DNA of 23,074 nt from Phoronis ovalis. Lineage: Eukaryota > Phoronida > Phoronidae. Positions within the stretch are counted from its first letter, which is position 1, and every line of letters begins with the position of its first letter. The translations under genes and the position numbers were made by a program. Location: assembly GCA_028565635.1 (NCBI GenBank), contig JAOXYB010081165.1, positions 1 through 23,074 of the forward strand. Direction: 5' to 3'. This document shows positions 1 through 11,080 of this stretch, one piece after another. The notes beneath the pieces were generated by a model, which was not told where the DNA came from, did not search any database, and saw only the letters and a list, made by a program, of their open reading frames with translations.

Positions 1-268
1 GTAAGTGCTATTTTTGATACTTTATTCAAGTGTCCGAAATTACCTACATGGACGAAATTACCTACATTTACCCTACTATATATTGAATACAAAGCGGAAC
101 ACATCATCTGAGTTTACTTAGATTGCTATGGCAAACACTATCCAAACAGAATAAATACTAAGAGCCCCTAATATATTTATATATGTGTTGAGAGTTTAAT
201 AAATTATCTTATGATCATGCCTTTCAAGATTATGATATGTATAAATTAAAAGTATGAACTGTCTTTAC

Positions 269-3200
269 TTAAGCTTCCTACAGACTTGTCCAAGATTGTT
301 GAATAAGGGTTCCCAGCCTTCATAAGTTACAGCATGGTTAGCACTCTGTATCTTATCTAATGCTGTCTTGAAATACTGCTCCGAAGCTGTGTAACTGTTA
401 AGGAAAAATGGTAATGGTCAATGGTTCATATAAATTCAAACTAAGATGCCAAGTACTACTTACTAATTAATTATTAATGTTATTAAATGTGAAGAATTCA
501 CTGTCGTATTGAAGATGGATTGTGTTGTCTATGCATCTCGCACATTTACAAAGTACCATTACATCACTGCTAGGTTTTTTTGTACACATAAGATGAATTT
601 CAGACATAGAATGTGGTGTCAATATGTATGTTCCAACAAACTCAGTGCATAACTTAGTTTGAAAACACAGAAATAATGTACTCACTCTTTGCTTTGGAAT
701 GCAACAACTCCCATCTCATGTAATACAAATGGATCTTCAGGAGCAATCTGATGAGCCTGGCTAAAGAATCTCTCAGCTAGTTTAGTGTTATTAGTCAGTC
801 CATACTCCAGACCAATATACAGCACTGGTAAGTGACAGCTGCAAAAATAATAGCACTCTCCATGATCAACATCTTCCAAAACATTGTTAAGTAGTTGATA
901 TAAGTTATTGCTACAGTCTGACTTTGCTTTCTTCTGATGTAAGACAACTTGTCCAGGTTTAGGTATAGAAGTTGTTAGGTAGGTTCTGTATTAATTGTAA
1001 ATCTAAAATAAAATCAGCGACTAGTGAAGCTTCCATGTGAACTTGTAAATGTATAAATTTTCTTTTTGTCATCGAACCTTTCCAACAAAAGTGATGCCAT
1101 GTGAGATACTATTATGCATGACCATATGGCAGGTTTATATTATAAACACTAATATTATCCTACCCTTTCATGAGTTGCGATGCTGTAAAATAGGCCGCCA
1201 TAGCTTGATCGTGTTCATTTTCAGCTGCAAATGAGTGACCAAATGCCAACCATGCTGGGCCAAAAATGCGATCTAAACTTGTTGCTTTACTAAAAGAAAA
1301 TGTAAGTATGGGATGATTAAAATCATTTGTTGTAATAGAAAAACCCGATTTCAAACTGATGAAACTACAATGAAAGAACTAATGATACAACCTTCGCTTG
1401 CTAATAATGGCCAACTATATATCTCATTAAAAATTTCTACTCACATTTAGTTGTAACATAAAAGAGCACTAGGAAATGATTCTGATACATTCCAGAAGAT
1501 ATCCTCAATAATTCTCTACATCGCACAAATACTAACCTAAAATATCGACGGGCTGGCTCGTGCTTTCCAACTAAGAAATAGTAACAGCCAACAGCAAACC
1601 AGGATATCTGAAACGTGTCGAACTAATGTAACCTGGTGAGCCATTTTACAGTTTAGTTTTCGTAACACGGATGTAATGAGGTAACTACTTTTACACAACT
1701 TATTTTCTACAAAGGATGTTTATTTAATGGTCAAAGTGAACAAGTTGCCAAATATGAAGAAGTACACTTCAAATTTTAAAAATATAGTATACAATTTCAA
1801 GCAAAGAAATATTATTTTAACAGCTATTCTATACAGCAAATAAATGTTTGAAATCCTACAAGTCAAGAGCATTTATGAATTGGTGCAAACTTACAGCTTT
1901 TTCTGGATACATATCCACCAATTTGTGAGCTAGGTAAAACAAAGCTGAAATACACAAAAGATGTATAAATATTCACAGGTCTCAAAAGGACAACATTAGG
2001 GACTCATTAGCAAAGACCAATACCAAAAATTCACTACACACATATATCATTTAGATTGTGAATATAAAGACATTCTGCCTAGTTTAACTTTAACTTTGTA
2101 ATGTTTTATTATTTGTACATCAGTAAAAAGTAAACCTGACACTACATTTATGGGTAAACTAAACATCTGATAGTCCAGCATGACTCACCATTGGATTTTT
2201 CCAACATGACCAGTAGCACAATATGAAGAGGTAAACAGCGATAATTATATGGATCTTTTTCAAAAACTCTAAAAAAATTACGTAATAATAAATTTAGATG
2301 AAAAGAGTTTTGACATATATATAATTAATATTAATATATGCTACTTCATAATCACTCTCGTAACCACATTTAAAATATGTAATGCATTCAAAATGATGAA
2401 AATGTTATCAGATTGTGTTAATGGATAACACAATGTGTACCTAAAAACAGACAGGATATCAAACAGAGCAGTTGGCAGCTTAAAGCATATCAAAAATTCC
2501 CTGAAAAAGCTTGCTTAAAACTTACAATGATGACATTCTGAAAGCTTCCCTGAAGTCTATGTTGTAGTAATGCCTCTCTGCCAAAGATACTATAACGTCA
2601 AGATTGTCATAAAGAGGTTCTAACTGGTTAGGCACAGCAGCTTCACTTGGTTTGCTATACTGTTATCAAAATTTAAATAATGTGTGTCAGTGTTAAGAAC
2701 AGCATGTTTGTTTCAGGACTAATGATACACAAAGAAATTTCTGTCAACAAAACAAAATTCAAACAGGTGTATTGAGACTGACACATTGAACACACTGCAA
2801 ATATTAATTAGTCCTTAACAGCAATCAGTCAAAGATGCACTTAAAATTTTAACCACCATCTATTAAACACTATTATGATGTACTAGTATAGCATAATACT
2901 AGAATTTAAAAATATATGATTACTGCTTTGGGATGATCACTTATAAAGATAACTAACCTTTTTAAGTTTATCTTCATATAGAAATCTCACAAGATCAGCA
3001 TCTTCTTCTGTGCATTGTTTTTCTACAGGTAGGCTTGATAACAGATCCTTTTCTGTGAATACATCAGACTGCATTATGTAAATATTCAATATTATAACAT
3101 TCATTTACTTTCAACATTGAAGGTAATGCAGAGCTGTAAGCTATCTGATCCAGAGTAATATTACACAGATAGCCATGTAAAGCAATAGCTCTTTTCTTTG

Positions 3201-6200
3201 TAATTAAAGTATAAAGTTTCAGTCTGTTCCAACCCTATGATTTACAGTATGATGACCCGTGCATACCTTCTTGTGCTGTTAACATATGGTGACCAACGAG
3301 AAGTTCTAAAGCTTCAAAACAGTAGACATCTTGTATTAGTGCTTCCCGGAAACATTCTGTTGCAAGACCTCGATTATCCATTGCTTCATAAATCTTTCCA
3401 CGCAACAGATTTACAGAACTACTTATCTGTAAAAGGAATTATTAAATTAATTTTCTTTGTGAATATACAATCAGTTTTAGTATAACAAATAGTAGGAGTG
3501 AAATTCAGCCAAATGTGACAACAACAAGTAAATGTGTATGGATTTAATACAATTGGCTAAAATCAAACTAAGAAGTTTGTGTCTAATCGTAGACACTAAA
3601 AAATCTTGGAATCAGGTCTCACATGGTGTAGTCAATTAGTTGATCTAAGAGAAAAAAATCTTTACAGGAAAGTATCAACCTTCATCAAGAGTATCCTTTA
3701 TGAAAAGTTACAAAACAAGACCAAATTTAAAATATCTTGAAATTGTACCAGATGTTGTACCTACATTTTTCACTGGTATGTCAGGGTCTTCTTTCTCTCT
3801 TCCAGGTTGTGCTGGTGTACGTGTCTGACCATGACTTTCTACCATGTCTAAGACATCTAGTGCCTCTTGCCACTCTTTACACTCATACTGTAAACAATAA
3901 CAGTATGTGATTACATATTACGTTTTTTTGTATCATCATTCATTTACATGGATACAGTCTTTTAAACCATTATCGTGTTTCAACATCTATATTGCAGATT
4001 TTAACAATAATATCTCATAAGAATAAATTAATTTTGACTACAAAACAGCATAAAACTATTCTGTTTTTTTCAGCCAGGTATTACTTTTCAAACTATATTC
4101 AATTTTTCTTTTAATAAAATCTAGCATCAACAATCTGATTTTAGGGACGTTATTTGGTATAATGAGAATGTTATTAGTGGACCAACCAAAGCAGAAGTAT
4201 ACACAGCCTATTTGAACATTATTATTACTAAATAAATATCTCTAAGACCTACAAAAAATAGATATGGTTCTGGTTACCCAACTGACCCTTGTTTTTTTTG
4301 GCCTTGCCAAATGTTTTGGTCAATAAAATAAAAAAGTAAAATTAAATTTCCTACCTACCCTATTTTTTGGCCATGTAATAGGAACAATACCTATTTTTTT
4401 TAGATGTGCCTAAAGGTCGTTTACAGTAGGGTAAGACAAGCATTCGCATGCTGTAAGACTTTACTGAAAAACTTTTTTACTTACATAACACAGTGAAGCC
4501 AAATATCGGCATGCAACATGTTCCTACAATGTAGAGTTGAAAAGGATGGCATAAACAGTTAAATTATTACAGTACTTTTAATGGTAACTTACAGACACAA
4601 ATACAAATTACTACTCTATTGCTACGCATGGTCAATTTTGTTATTTGATGTGTATGTAACACTATTATACATTTTAATAAAAAAAAAGCTTAAGTAAAAG
4701 TTAAAGTTGTTCAAAGGCAAAAAAATGACAAAAGTAAAATAGAATACATTTGATTATAACCAGTTGCACTGTATCACTTGCTTCAGTAGTTCTTAGCTGC
4801 AATGTCTAACTCTGAGATTAATGTCATTTTCAGTGTCTTTAATTACCTTGTCTAACTTTTTACTTCTGATAAGGTGAGCAGCCCTGTGGTATTGGTTAGT
4901 GAGGTAGAGTGTTTGTGCATACCAGTATAAATCTTGTACTGCACCTGTAATAAGCAGTTACTAATGTATTTTAATGATCAGCTCTCACAATGTTTGCTCT
5001 ACATCAATATACTACTATGTGCACTGCACTAAATATGAATACTTTACATCACATAATATAATTATTATATCAGTTTAATTATATGCACATTAGATGACTC
5101 ATTATAAATATAAAATTCACTGTAAATCTTCTTCAGTTCTTTATATCTATGGCTATAACTTCTATTAGAAGCAGTGGCATCTCAATCAAAACATGTCCAG
5201 CTGGCCTAAAGTCTATGAATATATCTATTCCTGACATGGGCCAAATGTTTTGGTTGGACCAAAAATAATCTCTAGAGTCAAATGCTTTGGCAAAAATTTT
5301 CATATGGCAACATGCCAGACGGTCATTGTTTGTTATACTTGTCCAGTAAGGCAAACACAGTTCTATCACAATATTTGCAGAATTTTAGTAAAAACTATAG
5401 ACAACCATTCATGTCTAGATATTATACTTGATCCATATATCACAAGCTATGCATATGAATGACAAAAGAATTTGACTAGGTTAGTTTTAGGATCAATACT
5501 CCAGAATATCGAGCCCATGATTAAGAGTTGGATTCCATCCTGCTCTTTACAGTTGTACTCCGACTAGTTACGTCAAACAGCCACTTGGTGATGTCTTAAA
5601 AAGAATGCCTAAGATAATATTTAAACGAAAAGTATATAATTATGTAACTAACCTTTTGATAACGAAACAATTTTGTCTGCCCAAAATACAGCAGAATCAT
5701 AATGGTGCTGAAATAACAAGATAAAATTATTTAAAAAAATAGTAATAGTTTGTCTAGATCGAAATTGTATTTGCAAGCTTGCTTTAAATAAATTTTAAAT
5801 TCTCTATCTCTAGAAACAACTTGAGGTACAAGGCATCTTTCTGTTGGGGCCTGTTGTACAGTCAACATTACACAACAAATTTACCAATAAAATATTCACA
5901 TTCAGTCAAGTGTTTTGTCAAATTAAAATAACTATTTTCAGGCACCTATTTAAAACAAGAAAGCAGAATATTAAAAAATAATTCCTAAGCTCGTAATTTT
6001 AGGTATCTCACAGTCCTGGCTACATGATCCTACTACGGCTTTTTCTGTGTGTTAAAATTTTGCTGCAAAACAACTTTTTTATGTTTAGTTTGTTCTAGAC
6101 CGTGAGGTAAATCTTAGAAAAGTTAGTTGAAAAACTCGAGTTTTTAATACATACAGGCCATGCCCCTACAGTACCTCCACATACAAAACATAGTATACGT

Positions 6201-7410
6201 AGTTTCATCCAGTGTTTGTGCATGAAACAGTGCAGCAAAAACCCTATTGATTTTAGCTAATCTCTGAAAACATTGTTATCAAAATACATACAAAACCAAA
6301 ATATGCCCTCAGCGAAGCAGAATGTTTTCCGTCATAATACTAGTCCTATTAATAGGCCTAATACGGTGACGTATTGGTCCTAACACTTTCCTATTCAAAA
6401 ATTTTCTTTAGAAATTTACAAAACCTCCCCCGTACGATATTTTTCGTACATCAATATTACGATAATCTTAGTTTATTATCAAGCGAGGATAGTATAAATA
6501 AACGCATGTAAACAAGTCAGATGGTAAAAATCAGTGAACATCATTGTAGCTGCCAAGTTACATGCCATTACAGTTGCTTCGTATTTATTGAGTTAAAATT
6601 CAATAAATTAAAATGTTGTGCCACAAGAAATGCTTATATATATTTTTCACTTGATAATATTTAACAAACTATGACTATCAGAACATTGAGAATTTTCATC
6701 GTTTTTGTTAATTTCTAAGGACGATAGTTTTTGATTAGGAAAGTGTTAGGGATAATTACGTCAGATACTGGGCCTATGTTATTAGGACTAGCATATGTAA
6801 TACCAACTACAGTACTAGCCCGGGGGTAGTTTGGATTGGGCTTGCTACCACAAGCTAAAATTTTGAATTGGGTTGGGCGGCACATCCCTGTAGTAAAAAA
6901 AAACTATAGTACCTCCCATCAGGGGAGTCATGTAGCCAGGGTCATGTAGCCAGTACCACTACTAGGTTCTATTAATTAATTAAACCTCAATTAGTCAATA
7001 CATAAGCTTTTAATAATTACTTAGTCACATTGTCATAAGCTCTGCTTATTCTCAAATGATTGGTTACACATACTTGTTTCATTCTCAGCATTTTAAATCT
7101 TTTGAGAATCTAATACCAATTTAGAAGTAGATAATTATGGTTTAGGTAAATGGTATTAATCTACTGAGTATTGGTATTAATATCAGATTCAGAATTCATT
7201 TGTTTGAATCACATTTTTTTGGGATTTGAGCACACGTTACTAACTGGTGATGGAAATCGATGCCATATTATCTTAAAATTGATGCAGTAAAATTAGCCAA
7301 TGACATTTTGCTTTTACCTTATCAATATAATTTCTAACTAGTTTCCGTAATCTGTCCACGACGAGACCATGATCGTCTGCTGGCAGGCCACATTCAATTT
7401 CGCCCGCCAT
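269..7410 (-). CDS. CDC16: CDC16 / APC6, anaphase-promoting complex TPR subunit (C-terminus off the left edge)
   Basis: This is a TPR scaffold subunit of the anaphase-promoting complex, the ubiquitin ligase that drives mitotic exit. Fourteen coding exons join in frame: 7318-7410, 5653-5707, 4847-4944, 4485-4523, 3765-3887, 3267-3426, 2958-3052, 2526-2659, 2189-2268, 1895-1944, 1537-1607, 1164-1289, 686-838, 269-394. They give 467 codons plus two bases; the vertebrate protein is about 620 aa, so roughly 150 C-terminal residues are missing. Family landmarks recalled from the vertebrate protein include SALFWADK-like and QDLYWYAQTLYL (N-terminal TPRs), SLAERHYYN, WFAVGCYY, FGPAWLAFGHSFA, EHDQAMAAYFTA, YIGLEYGLTNN and AERFFSQA. 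Two splice sites were chosen by frame and homology. Exon 5 uses the donor GTAGGT after 3765, and exon 7 uses the acceptor at 3053, which restores LTAQE-EKDLL. The start at 7410 (MAGEIECGLP) adds about 18 residues before the usual N-terminus. The family assignment is very secure. Confidence 0.96.
6015..6953. repeat. Outer inverted motif around the foldback element
   Basis: CTGGCTACATGA at about 6016-6027 recurs in reverse complement as two tandem copies, GTCATGTAGCCAG, at about 6927-6953 (14-bp period). The two sites enclose the foldback element at 6336-6795. This may mark the true ends of a larger, roughly 940-bp element or a nested insertion. The sequence between the inner and outer arms does not pair convincingly, so this is weak. 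Confidence 0.35.
6336..6795. mobile_element. Foldback / MITE-like element in CDC16 intron 1
   Basis: Two imperfect inverted arms of roughly 90 bp (about 6336-6424 and 6702-6795) flank about 280 bp of AT-rich DNA without a coding frame. The outer ends read ACTAGTCCTATTAATAGGCC on the left and the near reverse complement on the right (GGCCTATGTTATTAGGACTAG). Both arms share CCTAACACTTTCCTA and TTAGAAATT inside. The spacer has a short hairpin, GTACGA-loop-TCGTAC, near 6433. The arms are diverged by small indels, as in an old non-autonomous DNA transposon. No clean target-site duplication was seen, so the family is not named. Confidence 0.6.
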
Positions 7411-7416
7411 TACTAC

Positions 7417-7429
7417 ACCGGAAACGGAA
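7417..7429. promoter_or_regulatory. ETS-family binding-site pair just upstream of the CDC16 start
   Basis: ACCGGAAACGGAAA lies immediately upstream of the CDC16 ATG and contains two GGAA cores. ACCGGAA is the preferred ETS/GABP form, common in TATA-less promoters of housekeeping genes. It sits so close to the ATG that it would be in the proximal promoter or a very short 5' UTR. Promoter use is inferred from the motif only. Confidence 0.4.
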
Positions 7430-7508
7430 ATCTGTAAGTAGCAAATCACCACTAAGGTTGCAAATGTGCCTTCAACGTTTGTGACCTCATCTGTGATTAG
7501 ACATATCT

Positions 7509-7522
7509 GTTGCTAACGCAAG
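7509..7522 (+). promoter_or_regulatory. RFX X-box-like site upstream of AKAP14
   Basis: GTTGCTAACGCAAG has two inverted half-sites with the four-base spacing of an X-box (GTTGC-N4-GCAAC), with one mismatch in the right half. RFX factors bind X-boxes upstream of ciliary genes, and AKAP14 is an axonemal protein in vertebrates, so the position makes sense. It lies just before the candidate first-exon donor at 7580. It is a single motif match and could be chance. Confidence 0.3.
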
Positions 7523-7939
7523 CAAGCACTGTGTCTGAGGAAGACCGTGAAAATTTTATGTCCAAATAACTAAAGTCTGGTAAGTGTTACTGTGTTTAAG
7601 AAAATATTTTCAAAACCCACATAGTTCTGAGTATTAAATCATGTACTAATTGAGGCCCCATGTTTTAGTGTCATTTTGTAAAAAAAGTTTTTAAAAATAA
7701 TGTAAATATAAGAATTCAGATCATACCATGTACTACTTACACTCTACTAGTAGTGAAATCCCGGGAGTGAAATACTTTGCTCTGTTCCACACACATATGA
7801 TATGTCAACCACTGGTTCCGCGGTTTAACTAATATTTTTTTGTTTCGAGAATATTGATATCATTTATAACTGCTACTGAAATTAGGTCTTCTACTATTAG
7901 TATTCGGAACCAGTTATCTGTTTACATCTTTATTAACAG

Positions 7940-7966
7940 GTTATGTTCCAACATTATTTAAGGCTG
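7940..7966 (+). other. Candidate 5' micro-exon of AKAP14
   Basis: A 27-nt segment is bounded by a good acceptor (TTTATTAACAG) and a consensus donor (GTAAGT). It contains an ATG at 7943 that opens eight codons (MFQHYLRL) and would join in frame to the AKAP14 exon beginning at 8530. It may be a real upstream exon or a chance pair of splice sites; transcripts are needed to decide. Confidence 0.3.
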
Positions 7967-8529
7967 GTAAGTAATATTACTGACAATATATATTACTGAC
8001 AATATATTGTTAATTATAGGAACTCCAGATTGAATCTCGATGCTTTATTAGACTACATTCATGCAACAGAGCATACATACTCTTAGAGATTAGAAATAGG
8101 ACTTATGGCATGTTTCCTTAGTATGCAATTTAGAAACAAATTAGTAGTCATGTGAATTATACCAATTAGAATTTAGAATTTGTCGAAATCTTGCCTATTT
8201 CCAGTGAAACAAAGATTTCTTGCCACTGTTAAATTGTGCTAAAAACGAATGGTACAGTAGCCAATGAACAAAACTTTGTATTTTAATATTGGAATGGCCA
8301 GCACTTCTAGGCTGATTGATTCTTTAGAATCAAATAGGTTTTTAACATATTAAGTATAAACATCTTTAAAGAAGAGCAAGGTTAGCTAGTAAATATTAAA
8401 ATTATAGTAATAAAATGAATTATGTATAATTGAAATCTTGTGAAAATATTGAACATGGAAGTGAGTTTATTAAATGGTTTTATTATATTTTTCACTTGAT
8501 TATTAACATTTATGCCGGGGCTTTTGCAG

Positions 8530-10536
8530 ATGATGAAGCCTGAACAACTTGATGCATATGCAGAAACTGCTCATCATCTTGTCAATGAAGTTATAGACTC
8601 CGCCCTCTCCAAGCTTATTGAGGAGGAAGGGCTATTGAATGATGGGACGTTTGAGCCCTTACAGTTGTCAGATGTTCAGAGGGAACAATCATATTTCTCA
8701 GATCTTCCAAAAGAAGCTTTTGATGTCCAAAACATAAAATGGATGTCAATAGAACAGTTCTCTGAAGAACTAGCAGAGAAAAAAATACATGAATTTATCC
8801 AGGTAACGAAATATGTTTTCAATCTTAAAAGTGACATTATACATCATATTGGAGTGTGAAATCGAAAATTTGTTGGAATATGCATGCTACTTTCATATTG
8901 ACTGTCTCCCTCCCTGGCGTGAAATATACTGTAAATTAAATATAACACCTGATTTTGTTCTAATATTATATAAGCAGATTTGATATGTACATTGTTCAAA
9001 AAGCATGATTTAGGCATTGACTAACACTTTATTTACTTATATCCATGCTAATTTTTTTCTTCTTTTTGTACACACAGAGTTCCTTGCAATGATAACTTTA
9101 TTTTCAATATAATATTAAAGAAAGCACCACCAGCTGAATTCAATTTTGCATAACAAAATTATATCTACCTAGTATATTATAGTTAAATTTATTTAAATAT
9201 GGAACAAGAAATATAACATTCTGAATTATCCTACCATCTTCAGCAGTATAGTTTAAGATTGTTATTCCATGACTGATTTAGAGTTGTTATATGGAATGAA
9301 TGTGTATAAACCTATATATATTTATAGACTTGGGAATATGACGGCGCCTGGTTACACTGCGTAGACTATTTGGGAGCCGAAGAATTTCAATATGATACAC
9401 GATATAGGTTCCGTGTATGCTGGAGTATACCAACAAGAAGGAAACCAATCCCTCGAGCTACTGCTGCCGTGTATTTTACATTTGAAGTTTCTAAAATTAA
9501 ACCTAAGGTATGCGGTCAACACACTGTGGTGAAATATGGGGAAGGCATGAACACTTGAAGAATTATAATGACCTATTTTTAAAAAAAATAATTATGCCAA
9601 GCTGGCTGTATTAGTGTAGAAATGCATATACTTTAGTTCTGCTTAATAGACGTTTTGCAAAATTTTAAAATAAGGAAATAATGAATAGACTATTTGCATG
9701 CACTTGATGGAGCCACCAGTTTCAGACCCAAATGATCCCAGCATGTCGCATTCTGTGAATGAACAATGACGTAGTTCTGCGTGCGCTCACATGATTCATT
9801 CACAAAACGCATCCTTCGCATACTGAGCCAAAACCAAAAAAAAAAATCTAATGTTCTTTGATATAAGAAGTACCCTCCTTTTTGTGAGCATATCAATACA
9901 TAAACAACTATTTATTAATAATTTTTTATTTTGTTAAATTTTCACCGGTTAAACCTTTTCTAAAGTCAGGTTTAAAAACAAAACAAATTTGTATATAACT
10001 AAAGGATGCCGGTATTTAATGCCAGTAGCACCCTCAAATTGAATGGTAATTAGTCTCTGTACTGCTAATAATTGGAAATAACTTTTTTTATTATTGTTTC
10101 CAGAATTATCCTGTAGAAGTTTATTATGTATTTGAAACAAACAGACTAGTTCACAGGTAAGAGGTGTTGTATTTAGGTTGGTTTGTATTTATCAGCTAGT
10201 TTTGATTAAGTTTGCTGTCGTAATTTTGACAAGTTTTTAATTTTTACTGTTATGTAATAGAGATGCCTAGACGATTATTTTAAATTTAAAAAAAAATAAG
10301 CTCATCTTTATAGGATCTTTTATTTATACCCAACTAAAACAAGTTTGTTATTTATATCATACATATCGGTGCAATTATTTTATAAAGAATTTTAGTAATT
10401 TATTGGCTTTTTTAATTTGTTAGCTGTACTTAATAATTACTTACATTGTAGACCTGGCAAATCAAGATTCCGTGAGAAATGGTTAAAGGATATTATTGAA
10501 AGCAAAGTGATCATGATGCAAGCTGTGCACTTTTAA
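8530..10536 (+). CDS. AKAP14: AKAP14 (AKAP28), PKA RII-anchoring protein of axonemes
   Basis: This small A-kinase anchor protein holds the PKA regulatory subunit RII, in vertebrates in ciliary and flagellar axonemes. Exons 8530-8802, 9328-9507, 10104-10156 and 10452-10536 join in phase to give 196 aa, against 197 in human. An amphipathic helix at about residues 7-33 (AETAHHLVNEVIDSALSKLI) fits the RII-binding pattern of paired hydrophobics every three to four residues. The AKAP28 domain follows: NIKWM, WLHCVDYLG, RVCWSIPT, AVYFTFEVSKIKPK and LVHRPGKSRFREKW. The start is uncertain. TTTTGCAG directly before ATGATG at 8530 looks like an acceptor, so the true ATG may lie upstream: ATGGAA at 8455 with donor GTGAGT at 8461, or the micro-exon at 7940. 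Without splicing there, ATG 8512 adds six residues but has a poor context. The last exon ends inside a tandem duplication. Confidence 0.93.
9754..9804. repeat. Inverted repeat in AKAP14 intron 2
   Basis: TGTGAATGA (9754-9762) and TCATTCACA (9796-9804) are perfect reverse complements around a 33-nt loop. Partial pairing extends outward (GCATTC against its near complement near AAAACGC). This could be a small hairpin or the remnant of a MITE; no other element features are visible. Confidence 0.35.
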
Positions 10537-10592
10537 TGGTTAAAGGATATTATTGAAAGCAAAGTGATCATGATGCAAGCTGTGGACTTTTA
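10479..10592 (+). repeat. Tandem 57-bp duplication across the AKAP14 stop codon
   Basis: Two adjacent 57-bp copies (10479-10535 and 10536-10592) begin ATGGTTAAAGGATATTATTG and differ at a single base, C at 10528 against G at 10585. The first copy encodes the C-terminal residues WLKDIIESKVIMMQAVHF and ends in the TAA at 10534. The second copy keeps the same frame but follows the stop, so it is 3' UTR. Near identity in noncoding sequence points to a recent event or an assembly artefact. Confidence 0.95.
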
Positions 10593-11080
10593 ATGCAATC
10601 AGTTAATGTCAATGTATCATACTGAAGTTGCCTATTACCGTAATGTTAAACTGTTATTGACACATCCCAGATAAATTAGCAGCTGGAAAAATGAGGCACC
10701 TCTGTTCAGTCAGGTTGATACACTAAAAGTTAAATATCTCCAAATGATGAACACTGACAGACTGTATCGTCACGATTTTCAGTTATTTCAAGTGCAATAA
10801 CTGTGAAACTTGCTTAGAACCCTCCATGATACCTCAGACGTTTTATAAGACAATGATAGTTCAAGGATTTCGTCAGCATGTCATGCATGGTTTATTTGAA
10901 TATATATAGTTTCTGTGTCTAATGACAAGTCTTAAGCACACCAGGTGGCTTTACGAAACGAGAAGGAATATATTCTATTTGAATAAGCGTTAGTAATTAA
11001 ATTATGCTCTTTATGTCTTAATGACGTTTAATGTATATAAAATAAATGTTAAAATAAATATTATAAAAGATAGAACTCTA
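10537..11080 (+). other. AKAP14 3' UTR with poly(A) signals
   Basis: This AT-rich noncoding stretch follows the AKAP14 stop. Two AATAAA hexamers, at 11041 and 11053, are the first strong polyadenylation signals downstream. The 3' UTR of about 540 nt is inferred from them. No other gene was seen in it. Confidence 0.55.

Larger units (their letters stand above)
7411..8529. other. Divergent promoter and 5' region between CDC16 and AKAP14
   Basis: These 1.1 kb separate the CDC16 start from the first secure AKAP14 coding exon. The region contains ETS-like sites next to CDC16, an RFX X-box-like site and several good splice donors facing AKAP14: GTAAGT at 7580, GTAAGT at 7967 and GTGAGT at 8461. 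AKAP14 therefore probably has one or more upstream, mostly noncoding exons here. Nothing else coding was seen. Confidence 0.5.

Noticed and set aside
1-6. GTAAGT at the very first bases, resembling a plus-strand splice donor
   Set aside because: The region is intron of the minus-strand CDC16 gene, and no plus-strand exon can be seen because the window starts here; it is probably chance.
3027-3063. Upstream acceptor (ATGCAG) near 3072 as the start of CDC16 exon 7
   Set aside because: With the phase left by exon 6 it gives an immediate stop; the acceptor TTCACAG at 3053 keeps the frame and matches the family sequence.
5133-5462. Open frames of 70-78 codons on both strands in CDC16 intron 2
   Set aside because: They have no recognisable motif, no family match and lie wholly within a well-supported intron.
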